A DNA stretch of 64,000 nucleotides from Hemileia vastatrix (GCA_030280995.1 JASXTE010000004.1:46104673-46168672), one strand, 5' to 3'. Positions 11,064-22,780 are shown, counted from the stretch's first letter. Translations and numbers: made by a program. The notes: a model not told the origin generated them from the sequence alone.

Positions 11064-11697
11064 TGTCAGGCTAAGGTCAAGTACAAAGACGTGAACTAGC
11101 TTGAATAGTCAGTTGTCTAGAAGATTTTAATAATCCTATATGAATACTGTAGTACTAATTTACTAAGTTGTAAAATTTAATCAAAATTAAAGGTCTCAGT
11201 AATATAATTCTCACTAATTTTATATATGGCTTACAATTTTTGTAGTTGGTAGAAAAATAGATTTTATAATTCAGATACTATTCAAAAGTCTTATAAAAGT
11301 ACTAATTGATATGTATTGTAATTGGTTTGGTTATATTGTGTAAATTGTAAATGATAAAGAATGAAGAAACAAGACCCAAAAACCTCCTCCTTTTATACAC
11401 ACTGAGTTCCCCAATAAATCCCTTGATATACCATCCAATACACAGTTAATTACGCCTCACAACAGCTAATAGACCTTCCCATAAACATCCCTAGTGACAC
11501 ATGACATAATTAGACAAGTAACAACCGCCAAAATACTGTAATAATAAGGGAAATCCATCAAAATTAAAGAAAAAGACAAAAAGAGAGTATATGCTTATAA
11601 AACAATAATATAAAAGACTAAAAGAGACTTTTTAAGGTTAAAAATAGCTTAATAATAAGGGGGATTTACTGTAGAAATAATGGGGCTAATCCTGACA
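11064..11697 (-). repeat. Element B 5' LTR
   Basis: In element sense TGTCAGGATTAG...CTTAGCCTGACA, 634 bp, with inverted TGTCAGG/CCTGACA ends. A minus-strand TATA-like GTATAAAAGG lies at 11389-11398. The outer flank begins ttata at 11698. The partner LTR is not in the window, so the boundaries rest on the inverted ends. Confidence 0.7.
11389..11398 (-). promoter_or_regulatory. TATA box in element B LTR
   Basis: GTATAAAAGG on the minus strand inside the B LTR, the same core as in the LTRs of A and E. Confidence 0.45.
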
Positions 11698-12540
11698 TTA
11701 TACTACGTGAAATTCCCATTCAAAAATAACCAAAATTGACTGAGAAACCACCCAAAAACTTAAAAAAGAGCGTGAGATGTGGGGTAACTAAATGCAGTTC
11801 TTGGCAGGCGCTTTCACGGGTAAATCCTTGACTAAAATTAGGCGAATTTAAGTGTGGTGATGAAATAAAGTGCCAAGAGTGAGGTTATTAATGAAATTAG
11901 TGCAAAAAAACAAGGTCAATACATTATTAATTAAGCTAGGACACTAAATAAGTGCCTGTTGCCTATTTTAGTGTGTTTCCCCACAGTGGGCGTAGAATGT
12001 GGGGTAATTATAGTGTGAAAAAGCTAACTTTGCTAAAAATGAAGCTATTCACACGGGAAAAAAGCAGGCAGTATGTGGCCAGTACACAGAAGCCATTTCT
12101 AGCATAAAAAATTTGAAAAGTGTTATTTTTATGCATTTAAATAGCCAAATCAATAGTTCTAAATGAGCCCAATTGATCTCTCAAAGCGCAATTTTGATAT
12201 TCTCAATTTTATAGCGCATATAGTCAACTTTTAAGTGAAATAAAGCGCATTTCTTGTTTTTTGCATAAAACAATGAATATAACAGCTTTAAGTGTACTTA
12301 AAAATTATGTAGCCTTATACTTAAGGTTCTTAAGATTACCCTAACATATTCCAACTTAATATTAAGTACATAAGACCTATAAAAGGTGGATATATGCGTG
12401 TATATAAGGTGTTATAATGGCATTTTTTGTGTATTATCATAATTTTACTTATGTATACTATTTGTGTACTCTTATTTATTGTTCCCATGTATAGTTCATG
12501 TGTTTAAAATAACTTATAATCACTTTTTACTCAGTCCTGG
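11698..12540. other. Unassigned AT-rich stretch
   Basis: Lies between the outer edge of the B LTR and the first recognisable C0 coding sequence. It has scattered AAGCGCA words and no coding potential I can support, and matches no other part of the window by eye. It may be the target of B, or divergent C0 sequence. Confidence 0.4.
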
Positions 12541-14486
12541 AGATATACAGGCTGACAGATATTCTCAACCTAAGTTGGAATTGTGTGGGGTCGCAAATAT
12601 GTTGAAGAAGCTGCAAACTGTTTTGTGGGGGCAGAATTTTGAGCTGCAGGTGGATGCTAAATCTCTGGTTCAAATGATCAACACCCCTGGTCTTCCAAAT
12701 GCTCCAATGACTAGGTGGGTAGCATTTATTCAGAATTTCTTTTTTGACCTGGTACATAAACCTGGAAAAACTTTTACGATGCCTGATGGATTATCAAGGA
12801 GACGACCCACACATAAAGATTCTGACTCTGAAGAATTTGATGAAGATGTTCCAGTGGTTAGGGCCAGCACAAAGGGTGTTGAAGATTTTTCTCTCCTCCC
12901 CCAATGAGGCTAAACTGGAAGATTTTTCTCTCCTCCCCCAAGAGGTTAAACTGGCTTGTTCTGATCTTGATTCTGGTGAGCAGGATGTTTTTGTTGATCA
13001 AGAAAGGGCTGTTTCTTGGGATGGATCAAAATTGGAAGATGATGTTCTTGTTAGTGAAATAAATTCTCTTATGATTCAGTGGAAGAAATTAGATTGTACC
13101 AAAATTTAGGGATTGGTGTCCTGGTGGGGCTGGCAAAGTGGCTCATTTGTACACTGGTGATTTTTATGACAGTGTTTTATTCTTGCATGTTGTTTTGTTG
13201 ATTTTTAAGATACAACCTGTGTTCAGACTGGGTTTAATTTTAATATGGTTGAAAATCTGTTAACCTTGGATAGGCCAGATATTTGTGATTATGATACTTG
13301 GATGGCGATGAAGAATAAAAGTACTGGCTTCTATGTGTCAGGAAGGAGGTTGATGAGGAGACACCCAAATCCTCAAGTAGTAGTGACTAAGAAGAAGGGT
13401 CAAGAGTTGGTGTTGAAGTCTTTGCATGAAGACTTTTGGTCATAAAGGCTTTTCAGAGGCTTATAGAAGAGTAACAGACAGATTTTGGTGGCCAGGTATG
13501 AAGTTGGCTGTGCAGGGTTGAGTTCAATCTTGTGAAGAATGTCAAAGAAGAAGTCCCTTCAAACCTAAAGAGTTTGGCCATGCTACTGGTGAATCAAATG
13601 TGTTTGGAAGAGTCAGTATGGATGCTGTCCATATCAAAAAGGGCAGGTATAAATACTTGATTTTTACCAGGGATGATTAGTCTGGTTGGGTTGAGGCGGT
13701 GCCTTTGGTTAATTTTACTGCTAAAAACGTGTCAGAATTTTTGACAAAGGCATGGGTGTTTTGATATGGGTTAATGAAGTTGGTGACTGTTGATGGTTGG
13801 CCAGAGTTTGGAGCTGAATTTAAAGAAGCTGTGGCAAGTATTGAATCTAAAGTTAGAGTGGCTATACCTTATTATCCTAAAGCTGAAAGCATGGTTGAAA
13901 GAGGCCATCAAGTTATCATGAATTCTTTGGTGAAGATGTGTGGAGATAGTTCTGAAAAGTGGAGGCATTATATACCCTTGGTATTATTTGCTGATAGGGT
14001 CACTGTAAAAAGCACAACTGGCTATTCCCCTTATTAATTAATTTTTGGGAAGAAATCTGTTATACCAGTTGATTTGGAAGCTTTCTCATAACTTGGAATT
14101 GATTGGGATGATGTGTGCTGAAGAGAAGATTTGCTCTTTACCTGGATGAAACAGTTAGATTGTCGAGATGAATGTCAAGAGAAGGCATACTCTAGAATGA
14201 TGATATAAGAAATCATTTAGTCAGATACTGGGACAAGAAGTTGTCTCATAGACTCAGGAATAACTTGAATCCTGGTTGTTTAATTTTGGTGTATAATAGA
14301 GGTTTGCAGAGTCAGTGGGGGAAAATGTTTTCTGACAGATGGAATGGACTTTATAGAGTCAGATCTCAGGTTACTGGAGGTTCCTATGTTTTGGAGGAGT
14401 TAGATGGTGCAGTCTTGAAGAAGAGAGTGGCTGTTAATAAGTTGAAGAGATTTTACCCAAGATGCACTAGAAGAGAAGAAGATTGA
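12541..14486 (+). pseudogene. pol: C0 pol remnant: RNase H C-terminus and integrase
   Basis: It begins with the RYSQPKLELCGV region of RNase H, then the linker with MPDGLSRR, then integrase. At least four frame changes occur (near 12900, 13110, 13440-13770 and 14040) plus many stops. A 12918-12940 block repeats 12880-12906 (EDFSLLPQ). The TAA in the LDF context at about 13205-13207 is shared with C1 and C2. Integrase core pieces are visible: MDAVHIKKGRYKYLI, VTVDGWPEFG (DGG changed to DGW) and MVERGHQVI. The end matches C1 (KRFYPR then GAAGATTGA). Confidence 0.82.
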
Positions 14487-15139
14487 CTCTGCAATAAGGA
14501 TAGACTATGGACCATTCTTTAATTTTGGATTTTGGTGATGCTGTGCATCAATTTTGTTGGAAACTATTTTTTGTTAGAAGGTACCCAAGGGTGGGTCTTC
14601 TAGAGTTGATCTTGGCAAGTGTGGGGGTAGCTGATGGGCTGGGTGCTCTATCAATGGCTAACCCAGATTTTCTGTTTCCAACCCCTTCTCTTAATTTTGT
14701 TGAACCCTAGTATTGGTTTCTCTCCACAGGTTTTAGTCCTCTATGACTTTAAAATGGAAACTCTTTTGGTCTTCAAGTGCTGGAATCTTCACACTTAATG
14801 GTTTTGGTTTATTGTGTTTGATTTTTTTTTGTTAGAAGGTTCCCAGGGGGGGCTTCTAGATTTATTTTTGGCAAGTGTGGGTATAATTGATGAGCTGTCT
14901 GCTCTGTAGAACAGCTACCCCATAATTTCTGTCTCAAATATTTTTTGTCCTAGTTGAATCCCAGTTCTGCTTTTTTTATTCAGGTTTCAAGTCCACTATG
15001 ACTTTAAACTGGCTTGGTATTAGCATCTTTGGTCTTTTAGGATTGGTGGTGGATCACTGGTGGTTTCCCATCACTTTTACTTATTGGAGGGAGCCCACTC
15101 GGTGATCATTTCCTTGGACTGGACTTTCTATGGAGCCGG
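14487..15139 (+). other. C0 post-pol spacer with stem-loop and AGTC repeats
   Basis: Non-coding. Two copies of a stem-loop repeat (14581-14664 and 14839-14920) and two AGTC...GACTTTAAA motifs (near 14733 and 14990). It ends at CCGG 15136-15139, the target duplicated by C1. Homologous to 22781-23470 of C1. Confidence 0.65.
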
Positions 15140-16212
15140 TGTGGTCTTCCAACATTGGCAGGGGCCTTTTTTGTGTGATTTGGCACTGTTTGTGCATGTC
15201 TTAATTGACATCTGTTAAGGATTTTGGTATTTTTCTGGTTTTATTCCGTCGATTTAGGTCTGCAGGTATGTGGGTACTATCATTGGATAGCCCTGGATTT
15301 TCTCTATATTTTATGTCTTGTAGACATTTTTCATATTCTGAATTTTAAGGGGTCATTTCCTCATTTTTCATATATAAAAGATTGCTGTTTAATTTTGTTT
15401 TTTGTGTTTTACGGGTTAAATGCTTAGTGCCATTGGATAGAGCTAATGTTTCTCTATATTTCTTGTCTCAATTTTGTTATAGTGAAATTCCGTGTTTTAA
15501 AGGTTTTAGTAGTTGTAGCTAATTTTTCTAAGTAGATTAGTTGTTTTTATTGGTTTTCTGGCTTCAGGGAAGCCAGGCCGCTTCAGGCCGCACCTCTGAA
15601 GTTGGGCGGCCCGCCCGCCTCTATTTTGGAAGGTTGGGGAGCGCTTCAGGAGGGTTTTTTATTTAATTTGGTGGGTACAGGTGCCAGATTAGTGGGTGCG
15701 CATGGGCTCTTAGTTAGTGGTCTGTGTGTACATAGTGAATAAGACAGTTTGGGGCAACCTTAATCATCATACAACCATCTGGAGGTGATATCGTTGTTCC
15801 TCACTCAGTTTTCACTGTTTTCTGGCCACAATTGGCTGTGTTTGTTGCAAGTGAATTCTTCATTTAACTTAACTTTGGCAACTGTTTTCTCTGTTATAGT
15901 CTTTGAAGCTATAGCAAGTATTATTGCTGTCTCTGGTGTGCATTTGCAGCCTACATCAAGTATCTTTGCTGTCTTTGGTGTGGACTTTGTTCTACATTTC
16001 AGTTCTTTGGTCTGGTAGTCTATCTGGTGACTACTTTCTTGGCTCATCAAGTAGTCAAGTGTGTTGAAAAGGGGCTTTAGCAAAACAGGAACCAACTTAC
16101 TTTAGCAAGTAAATCTCATTCTATTTTTCTAAAGGGACAGGGGATTTTCTCCCTGGTTTTTCTCCAACTCCCTTGGTCAAGGCCTATAGCTAGTACTATA
16201 GGATTGTCTACA
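15140..16212 (+). repeat. C1 5' LTR
   Basis: TGTGGTCTTCC...GGATTGTCTACA, 1073 bp. Plus-strand TATATAAAAG at 15371-15380. A GC-rich patch at about 15570-15620 stands out from the AT-rich surroundings. A small 77-codon frame at 15785-16018 is open in all three C LTRs, but this may simply reflect close relationship. Confidence 0.92.
15371..15380 (+). promoter_or_regulatory. TATA box in C1 5' LTR
   Basis: TATATAAAAG about 230 bp into the LTR; C2 has TTTATAAAAG at 57655-57664 in the same place. It would drive gag-pol transcription. Confidence 0.5.
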
Positions 16213-16216
16213 TTTC

Positions 16217-16234
16217 TGGCTCCCAACGTGGGGT
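16217..16234 (+). promoter_or_regulatory. C1 primer-binding site, tRNA-Lys type
   Basis: TGGCTCCCAACGTGGGGT begins 4 nt after the LTR. It differs at one internal position from TGGCGCCCAACGTGGGG, the site I know for tRNA-Lys1,2 priming in some animal retroviruses. C2 has TGGCGCCCAGCATGG at 58501. Confidence 0.65.
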
Positions 16235-16303
16235 GGAACTTGCTAGTTCTTTGGAATCTCTGTTTTCTTTGGTTAGCTCTTTTTGGTGTTTTGGTCTGGA
16301 AGA

Positions 16304-18684
16304 ATGGCTTCTGGCTCCTCTATTCATGTGGTGACTTTCAGTGGGGGGGATGGTCCTCCTTCTATGATGGTTAGGGAGTGTGTGAGGATTAAAACTTGGG
16401 ATGGTACCAATTTTAATGGGGAGGATGTCAAGTGGTTTCTAGAGAAGTATGAAACTGCTGCTGGAGTGGATGGTGCTTCCTACCTGGACATGGTGAAGCA
16501 GATTATCTTCTTCATTGGTGATAGGTCAGTGGAGAAGGAGATTGTGGCTATGTCTGGCTACAAGAAGAGGGATTGGAAATTATTGTGTAGGGAGATGGTG
16601 GATTGATGGGGTGTCAGGTTCACTATGGTGGATCTGAACAAGGTTTTCAGTTAATGGCAATCTTATGGTGGTGTTGGTAACTTACATAGTTACAGGAAGT
16701 TTCTGCTACAGTTTGATCCTGTGGTGGAATATTTGGTGGAAGTGGAGGAGCTGGCACATGAAAATGCTGCCAAGGATGTTTTTTGGTCTGCCCTGGCTAT
16801 AGATGTCAGGATGGATGTGTTGAAGGAGTTTTCAAGAAAGGAATTGATGAAGACTCTTTCTAATGGGGACCAGAAGTTGCCTGCCTTGGATAAGGTGAAG
16901 GAGGCTGTTGAGGCCCATTTGAAATTATTGGATGTGGCCACCTATCAGGAGGGGTGTGTCAAATATGTCAGCAAAGTAAGTGAGACTTTGGCTGAAGAGT
17001 AAGTTAGGGAGAAGAAGGAGGAGAAGAATTTAGTGTAGGTTCCCAAGTATGAGAGGGACCCAATGGTGGAGCAGTTGGCTGATCTTACAAAGCAGCTGCA
17101 TATTTTTGTTCAGGAGGCTAAGAAGGTCAATAAGGCACCTTCTCTGCCTAGAGATTTTGATAGGAGGGCTAGTAGGAGTGATCCTTGGGTCTTCTCTTAT
17201 TGCAGAAGGAGGGGGCACAGGTCCAATGATTTTTGGGCATTGAACAGGGATGTGTCTGAAGGAAAGGTGGAATTTGATGGCAGGGTTTTCAAGTTCTATG
17301 ATGGTTCTTTTGTTAAGACCAGTGAGGGGCAGGCTCCTGTTGATTTGGTCAGGAGAAGGGGAGGTCTCAATCAAAGGAGGCCAAGGTTTGAGGAGATTCC
17401 TGATCAAGGGAAGTCTTCTGGTAAGGAGAATGAGGATGGCAAGGGAAAGGGGAAGGAGTTCAATAAGGTCTCTTTTTCTACTTCCTTTGGTGGTTTGGAG
17501 TTGTATTCTTGTGGTGGACAGTCAATTGGTGAATGCTTGGCTGGTGTTTATGATGCGGAAGCAGGAAAGGTGGGTAGGCCTAAGAGCAGTTCTCAGGCCC
17601 AACCAAAGCCAAATGCTTTATATGTGGATCCTAAGCTGAGTGCAGCTAGGAAGAGGTACAGCAAAGAGGAGCTGTACAAGATGCAGAAGGGTATGGCTGA
17701 CATGGGCCCCCCAAGTTTGGGCGCGTTGGACATTATGGTGATCCAATGCCAATTGAGGTGGATTCTGACTCTGAGGAGGATGTTCCTTTGGCTTCATTGC
17801 CAAAGCCTGCTAGAGTTAGACGTTCTGGTGAGGGATCTGGTTTGATTCCTGATAATGGTAAACCTGTTGGTGGTGCTGGTCCTCAAGAAGCCTCTAGGAC
17901 CAAGGTGGTGAAGCCAAGGGCTCACTTTGAGAGGCCAGTAGTTTCTGGTCAAGTTAATGTTATGGACTCTGTCCTGGAAAGGATGAATCAGGGTCAGGTT
18001 TTCCTATCTTCTGGGGAATTGTATGCTATCAGTCCAGGGTTGGCTGATAGACAGAAAAAGTTGTTGACCAGGAGAAGAGTTTCTTCTGGTGAGGTAGAAT
18101 ACATTTGTGATTCTGCTGAAAAGTTTGGTGAGGGGTTGGAAACTCATTTTTCTGCTCCTCTGGGATATGTCAATGTCACTCTGAATGGCAGGGAGGCAAG
18201 GGCATTGGTGGATTCAGGTTCTCAGATAAACCTGATTTCTTTGTTTGAGGCAACTCATATGGGCCTCCCCATCAAAACTGGTATTGGTGGGAATTTTAGA
18301 GGGATCAGTGGCCATGTCACTGAATTGGTTGGAACTTCAGAGTTTGTGAAGTTAGATGTTGGCGGAGCCTCAGGGAAGGTACATTTTTATATTGCTAAAG
18401 GTAATGTAAAAGAAGTCTTGGGTGGGCCATTCTTGATGGATTTTCAGGCAAGAACTGGTTATCAATTTGATTTGGGAATCAGTTTGGAGTTGACTGGTGA
18501 AAATGAAAGGAGACTTCACATAAGGTTGTCATCCCCTGGAGAGGATGGTTGGGACACCAGGCCTGGTTTATCTTCAATGTGCCAGTGCATGGACTGCTAT
18601 AGGAGAAGGAAGGAAGTGGGTGCTGCCTCTGGTTTTTTGTAGTGCGGCTCAGGCTCTATTGAGAGTCTGTCTTTTTTAGAGTAA
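16304..18684 (+). pseudogene. gag-pro: C1 gag-protease
   Basis: ATG 16304 begins MASGSSIHVV, matching C2 at 58587. Stops: TGA near 16604, TAA near 16651, TAA near 17000, TAG near 17036. A one-base deletion near 17730 shifts the frame (C2 has GSLDLNGDPMPMEVD, C1 loses a base in that stretch). The nucleocapsid knuckle is damaged: C2 has C-x2-C-x4-H-x4-C, while in C1 the first and last Cys are Phe (FSYCRRRGHRSNDF). Protease has VDSGSQINLIS at about 18208. The frame ends at TAA 18682-18684 after the terminal QCMDCYRRRKEV region; a TAG near 18640 replaces a Lys codon of C2. Confidence 0.87.
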
Positions 18685-18686
18685 TG
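18682..18686 (+). promoter_or_regulatory. UAAUG stop-start overlap between gag-pro and pol (C1)
   Basis: The gag-pro TAA (18682-18684) shares its last A with the ATG of the pol frame (18684-18686). The identical arrangement is kept in C2 at 60966-60970. UAAUG overlaps support termination-coupled reinitiation in LINE SART1 and some mycoviruses, so this is a plausible way to express pol. Confidence 0.55.
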
Positions 18687-21600
18687 AGGGCTGATCACCC
18701 TAGTGCTACAACCTCTCCCCAAGATGTGGAAATCCCTGTTTGTAGTAGGTCAGCTCCCTTGGAGATATACCAAGTGGAATTTCAACTTTCTCTTTTTAAT
18801 GTTTCTTTTCTCTGCAAGTATTCATCAAGTTTTTTATCAAGTCTCTGTTCTCTCTCAAGATTCTTAATTATTTTTAATTCAAGTTCAAAGAAGAAGATTG
18901 GTTATATATCTTTATTGAAAGATATGCGGAAAGGTTTTGGGGTTGTGAGATTGGGGTGTAGAAGTAAGTCCTCCCAATTTTGCACCGCTAGGGTTTCTTC
19001 TACACCTTTCAAAAACATTACCTGGGCCACACCTGTGAGCATTGGGGAAACCCCTGGTTATTTTTGTAGGTAAGAAGAAAACTCAACAAAAGAAGGAAAA
19101 AATTTCAAGATAATTCAAGAAAATCAAGAAAAAAATCTGAAGATAATGAAGAAAGAAGATCATCAAGATCAATTTATGGGCCTCCAGAATGAGGATAAAC
19201 TGCACAATTTTAGAAGATGTGATTCAGAAGATGAATTAAGATTTGAAGATTTGGAAGTTGGAAGTGATGATGAAGATGTGGATTTGCGGAAAAGTTTTGG
19301 AGTGGTGAGATTGGGGTGTAAAAGTAAGTCCTCCCAATTGTGCACCGCTAGGGTTTCTTCTACACCTTTCAAAAACATTACCTTGGCCACACACGTGAGC
19401 AATGGGGAAAACCCTGGTTTTTGTTCCAGGTCTGGTGGTGAGGATTTCCTGAAGATGCCTCAAGTTGAAGGTGGAGCAGCAAAGTATAAGAAGGTAGCGC
19501 AGAAGATTAGGCCTGTCAATGAGCCTATGCCTGTGGGCTTGAATCCGCCTTTGAAGAGACCTCCTTTGTTAAGAGATCCATACTGTACTTGTTTGGTGAA
19601 GAATCCTCCAGAATTTGTAGAGACGGCTAGGGTGACTGTGGAAAGTTTGAAAGTTGTTAATTTTGGTCCTGATGGGTGGTTGTCTGAAGAAGAAAAGAAG
19701 TTGTTGTTGCACGTTATTGTGCTAAGGGAAAAGCTGAGGCATTTGTTGAGGAGGAAAGGGGTGTATTGAAGCACTCTTATGGAAAACCTTACTTGATTCC
19801 TGTGGTTTGTCATGAACCTTGGCAAATCAAACCTATTCCAATTCCAGCCGCTATTAGGGAGGATTTTGTGGAGATTGTTAGGGAAAGAGTAAGGACTGGG
19901 TTATACGAACAATCAACTTCCAGCTACTCAAGTCCGGTTTTCTGCGTAAAAAAGCAGAATGGAAAGTTGAGGGTGGTTCATGATCTTAGAGCCTTGAATA
20001 GAGTCACTATCAAGGACGCTGGGATTCAACCAAGTGCAGAGGATTTTGTTGAACCTTTTGCTGGAAGGATGTGTTATGGTTTGGGTGATATTATGGGTGG
20101 TTATGATGAGAGGGAACTACATACGGATTCAAGGCCTCTCACAACTTTTGAGACTCCTTTGGGAAGATTTCAGCTCACTAAGTTGCCTCAAGGAGCAACT
20201 AATTCAGTGGCAGTTTATCAAGCACAGATGTCTTGGATTTTGCAGGATGAGGTTCCTACTCATTCTGGTATTTTTATTGATGATGGTGGAATAAAAGGAC
20301 CATCCACTGATTATGGTAATGAGGTGCTAGCGTAGAACCCTGGCATAAGGAGGTTTGTGTGGGAATATGCAATAACTCTAGAGAGAGTGTTGTTTAGAAT
20401 TGAAGAAGCTGGATTGACCATTTCAGGGTCAAAATTCTGTTGTTTTGTTTCTGCTTTGGAAATTCTGGGTCATGTGGTATGTAAAGAGGGAAGGATTATG
20501 GCGAAGAAGAAGATTAATAAAATTCAGTCATGGCCAAGGCCTAAAAATACTACTGAAGTCAGGGGATTTTTGGGTGTATTTGTATATGTCAGGATTTTTA
20601 TTAAGGATTTTTCTGTGTTGGCTTCACCTTTAAGTAAATTGACCAGAAAAGATGCAGATTGGTAATGGACTGACGAGTGTGAAGAGGCTTTTCAGAAGTT
20701 GAAAAAGGTTGTTGGTGAGGATATTGTTCTTCACAAGTAAGATTATTGTGTTGGTGCAGTAAAAATTTATCTGGCAGTGGACTCAAATTATATTGTTGCT
20801 GGTGCTGTTTTATCTCAGGAGGATAAAACTGGGAGGGTCAGGTCAGTAAGATATGAGTCTGTGGTGTTTAATGAGGTGGAATCTAGGTACTCTCAACCTA
20901 AGTTGGAATTGTGTGGTGTAGCTAAAATTTTAAAGAAGCTGCAGACAGTTTTGTGGGGGCAGCAATTTTAGCTGCAGGTGGATGAAAAATCTTTGGTTCA
21001 GATGATCAATACGCTTATTCTTCCAAATGCTCCAATTACTAGGTGGGTGGCATCTATTCAACATTTTTCTTTTGACCTGGTACACAAACCAGGCAGAACT
21101 TTTACTATGCCTGATGGATTATCAAGGAGGCCACCTACAGATGAAGATTCTGAGGCTGAAGAGTTTGATGAAGATGTTCCAGTGGTTAGGGCCAGCACAA
21201 AGGGTGTGGAAGATTTTTCTGACCTCCCCCAAGAGGCTAAACTGGCTGGATCTGATCTTGATTCTGGTGATCAGGATGTTTTTGTTGATGAAGATGGAGT
21301 TGTTGTTTGGGACAGCTCAAAATTTAAAAAGGGTGTTTTTTTTAGTGAACTGGATTCTCACAAGGTTCAGTCGAAAGAGAATGAAGTGCCAATATTTAAG
21401 GATTGGTGTCCTGGTTGGGCTGCTCAATTGGCTCATGTTCACACTGGTGATTTTGATGACAGAATTGTACCCTTGGATGTTGTTTGGTTGGATTTTTAAG
21501 ATGAGACCTGGGGTCAGTCTGGGTTTTATTTTATTTTGGTGGAATATCTGTTGACCTTGGAGAGGCCAGATAGTTGTGATGATGATACTTGATTGACAAT

Positions 21601-22780
21601 CAAGAAGAAGAGTCCTGGATTTTATGTGTCAGGAAGGCGGTTGATGAGAAGGAGACATCCTAATCCTCAAGTGGTGGTGACTCAGAAGAAGGGTCAAGAA
21701 ATGATTTTGAAGTCTTTGCATGAAGACCTTGGTCATAGAGGCTTTGGGGAGACTTATAGAAGAGTAGCAGACAGATTTTGGTGGCCGGGTATGAAGTTGG
21801 CTGTGCAGGGTTGGGTTCAATCTTGTGAAGAATGTCAAAGAAGAAGTCACTTGAAACCTAAAGAGGTTGGCAGTGCTACTGGTGAATCAACTGTTTTTGG
21901 AAGGGTCAGTCTGGATGCTGTCCATATTAAAGAGGGCAGGTATAAATACTTGATTGTTGCTAGGGATGATTTGTCTGGTTGGGTTGAGGAAGTGTCTCTG
22001 GCTAATTTGACTGCCAAGAATGTGGCAGAATTTTTGAAGAAGGAGTGGATTTATAGGTATGGGTTGATGAAGTTTGTAACTATTGATGGCGGGCCAGAGT
22101 TTGGTGCCGAATTTAAAGAAGCTGTGGCTAGTGTTGGTACTAAAGTTAGAGTGGCTACACCGTATTATCGTGAAGCTGAAGGCATTGTTGAAAGAGGCCA
22201 TCAAGTTATCAAGAATGCTTTGGTGAAGATGTGTGGAGATAGTGCTGAAAAGTGGAGGCATTATTTACCCTAGGTGTTATTTGCTGATAGGGTCACTGTG
22301 AAGAGGACAACTAGCTATTATTTTTATGAGTTAATGTTTGGTCAGAAAGCCGTTCTACCAGTGGACTTGGAAGCTGTCTCTTATCTTGGAATTGATTGGG
22401 ATGACGTGCACTCAACAGAAGATTTGCTCTGAGCCAGGATGCAACAGTTGGAATGTAGAGAGGAATGTCAAGAGAAGGCATACTCTAGAATGATGAAGAT
22501 TAGGAATCAATCAGTCAAGTACTGGGACAAGAATTTGGCTCATAGACTCAGGAATCCCTTGAAACCTGGTTGTTTGGTTTTGGTGTATAATAGAAGTTTG
22601 GAGAGTCAGTGAGGGAATTTGTTTGCTGACAGATGGAATGGAACTTACAGAGTCAGATCTCAGGTGTCTGGAGGTTCTTATGTTTTGAAAGATTTGGATG
22701 GTGCAGTCTTGAAAAAGAGGGTGGCTGCAGACCAAGTGAAGAGGTTTTATCCCAGAGGCACTAGGCATGAAGAAGATTGA
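18684..22780 (+). pseudogene. pol: C1 pol: leader, RT, RNase H, integrase
   Basis: It starts MRADHPSATTS at the UAAUG. The leader has an internal duplication (18927-19071 and 19286-19430). A single-base deletion near 19735 shifts the frame; thereafter one frame runs to TGA 22778-22780. RT active site FIDD at about 20273-20284; RNase H SRYSQPKLELCG; integrase with H-x-H and C-x2-C zinc region (LHEDLGHRGF, SCEECQRR), SLDAVHI, TIDGGPEFG and VERGHQVI. Stops: TAG 19071, TAG 20333, TAA near 20663, TAA near 20738, TAG near 20969, TAA 21497 (shared with C0 and C2), TGA near 21590, TAG near 22271, TGA near 22430, TGA near 22610. No chromodomain is recognisable. Confidence 0.9.
18927..19430 (+). repeat. 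Duplicated block in C1 pol leader
   Basis: Two copies of a ~145-bp segment, 18927-19071 and 19286-19430, both beginning GCGGAAA(A/G)GTTTTGG and ending near the FCR/FCSR codons. Both copies encode the same peptide type (FGVVRLGC, TARVSSTPFKNIT). C2 has the pair at 61208-61355 and 61656-61801 with a longer interval, so the duplication predates both copies. Confidence 0.75.

Larger units (their letters stand above)
8229..11697 (-). mobile_element. Element B: Ty3/Gypsy remnant (gag, leader and 5' LTR)
   Basis: Minus-strand element cut by element A at 8228/8229; its pol and 3' LTR would lie left of the window. It is a homologue of element E at 34341-41826: same gag order, including a KWKWDW versus KWQWDW motif, a coiled coil, the same capsid core and the same unusual zinc knuckle. 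The capsid core (WPKLDQYPSFDGDS) resembles elements I remember from rust fungi. Confidence 0.85.
12541..15139 (+). mobile_element. Element C0, left part (older C-family Gypsy)
   Basis: Homologous to C1 from the RNase H domain through the post-pol spacer (compare 20885-23470). It is interrupted at 15139 by the insertion of C1 and resumes at 28099, shown by the CCGG duplication and by continuous homology to the C1 spacer on both sides (stop near 23470 on the left, restart near 23477 on the right). The 5' part with LTR, gag and RT is missing. Confidence 0.85.

Noticed and set aside
15785..16018. 77-codon open frame in the LTR of C1, also open in the C1 3' LTR (27671-27904) and C2 (58069-58302), with an opposite-strand frame.
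   Set aside because: The three LTRs are close relatives, so shared openness is expected; the frame contains a simple internal DNA repeat and no known domain. Codon substitution tests are needed before calling it a gene.
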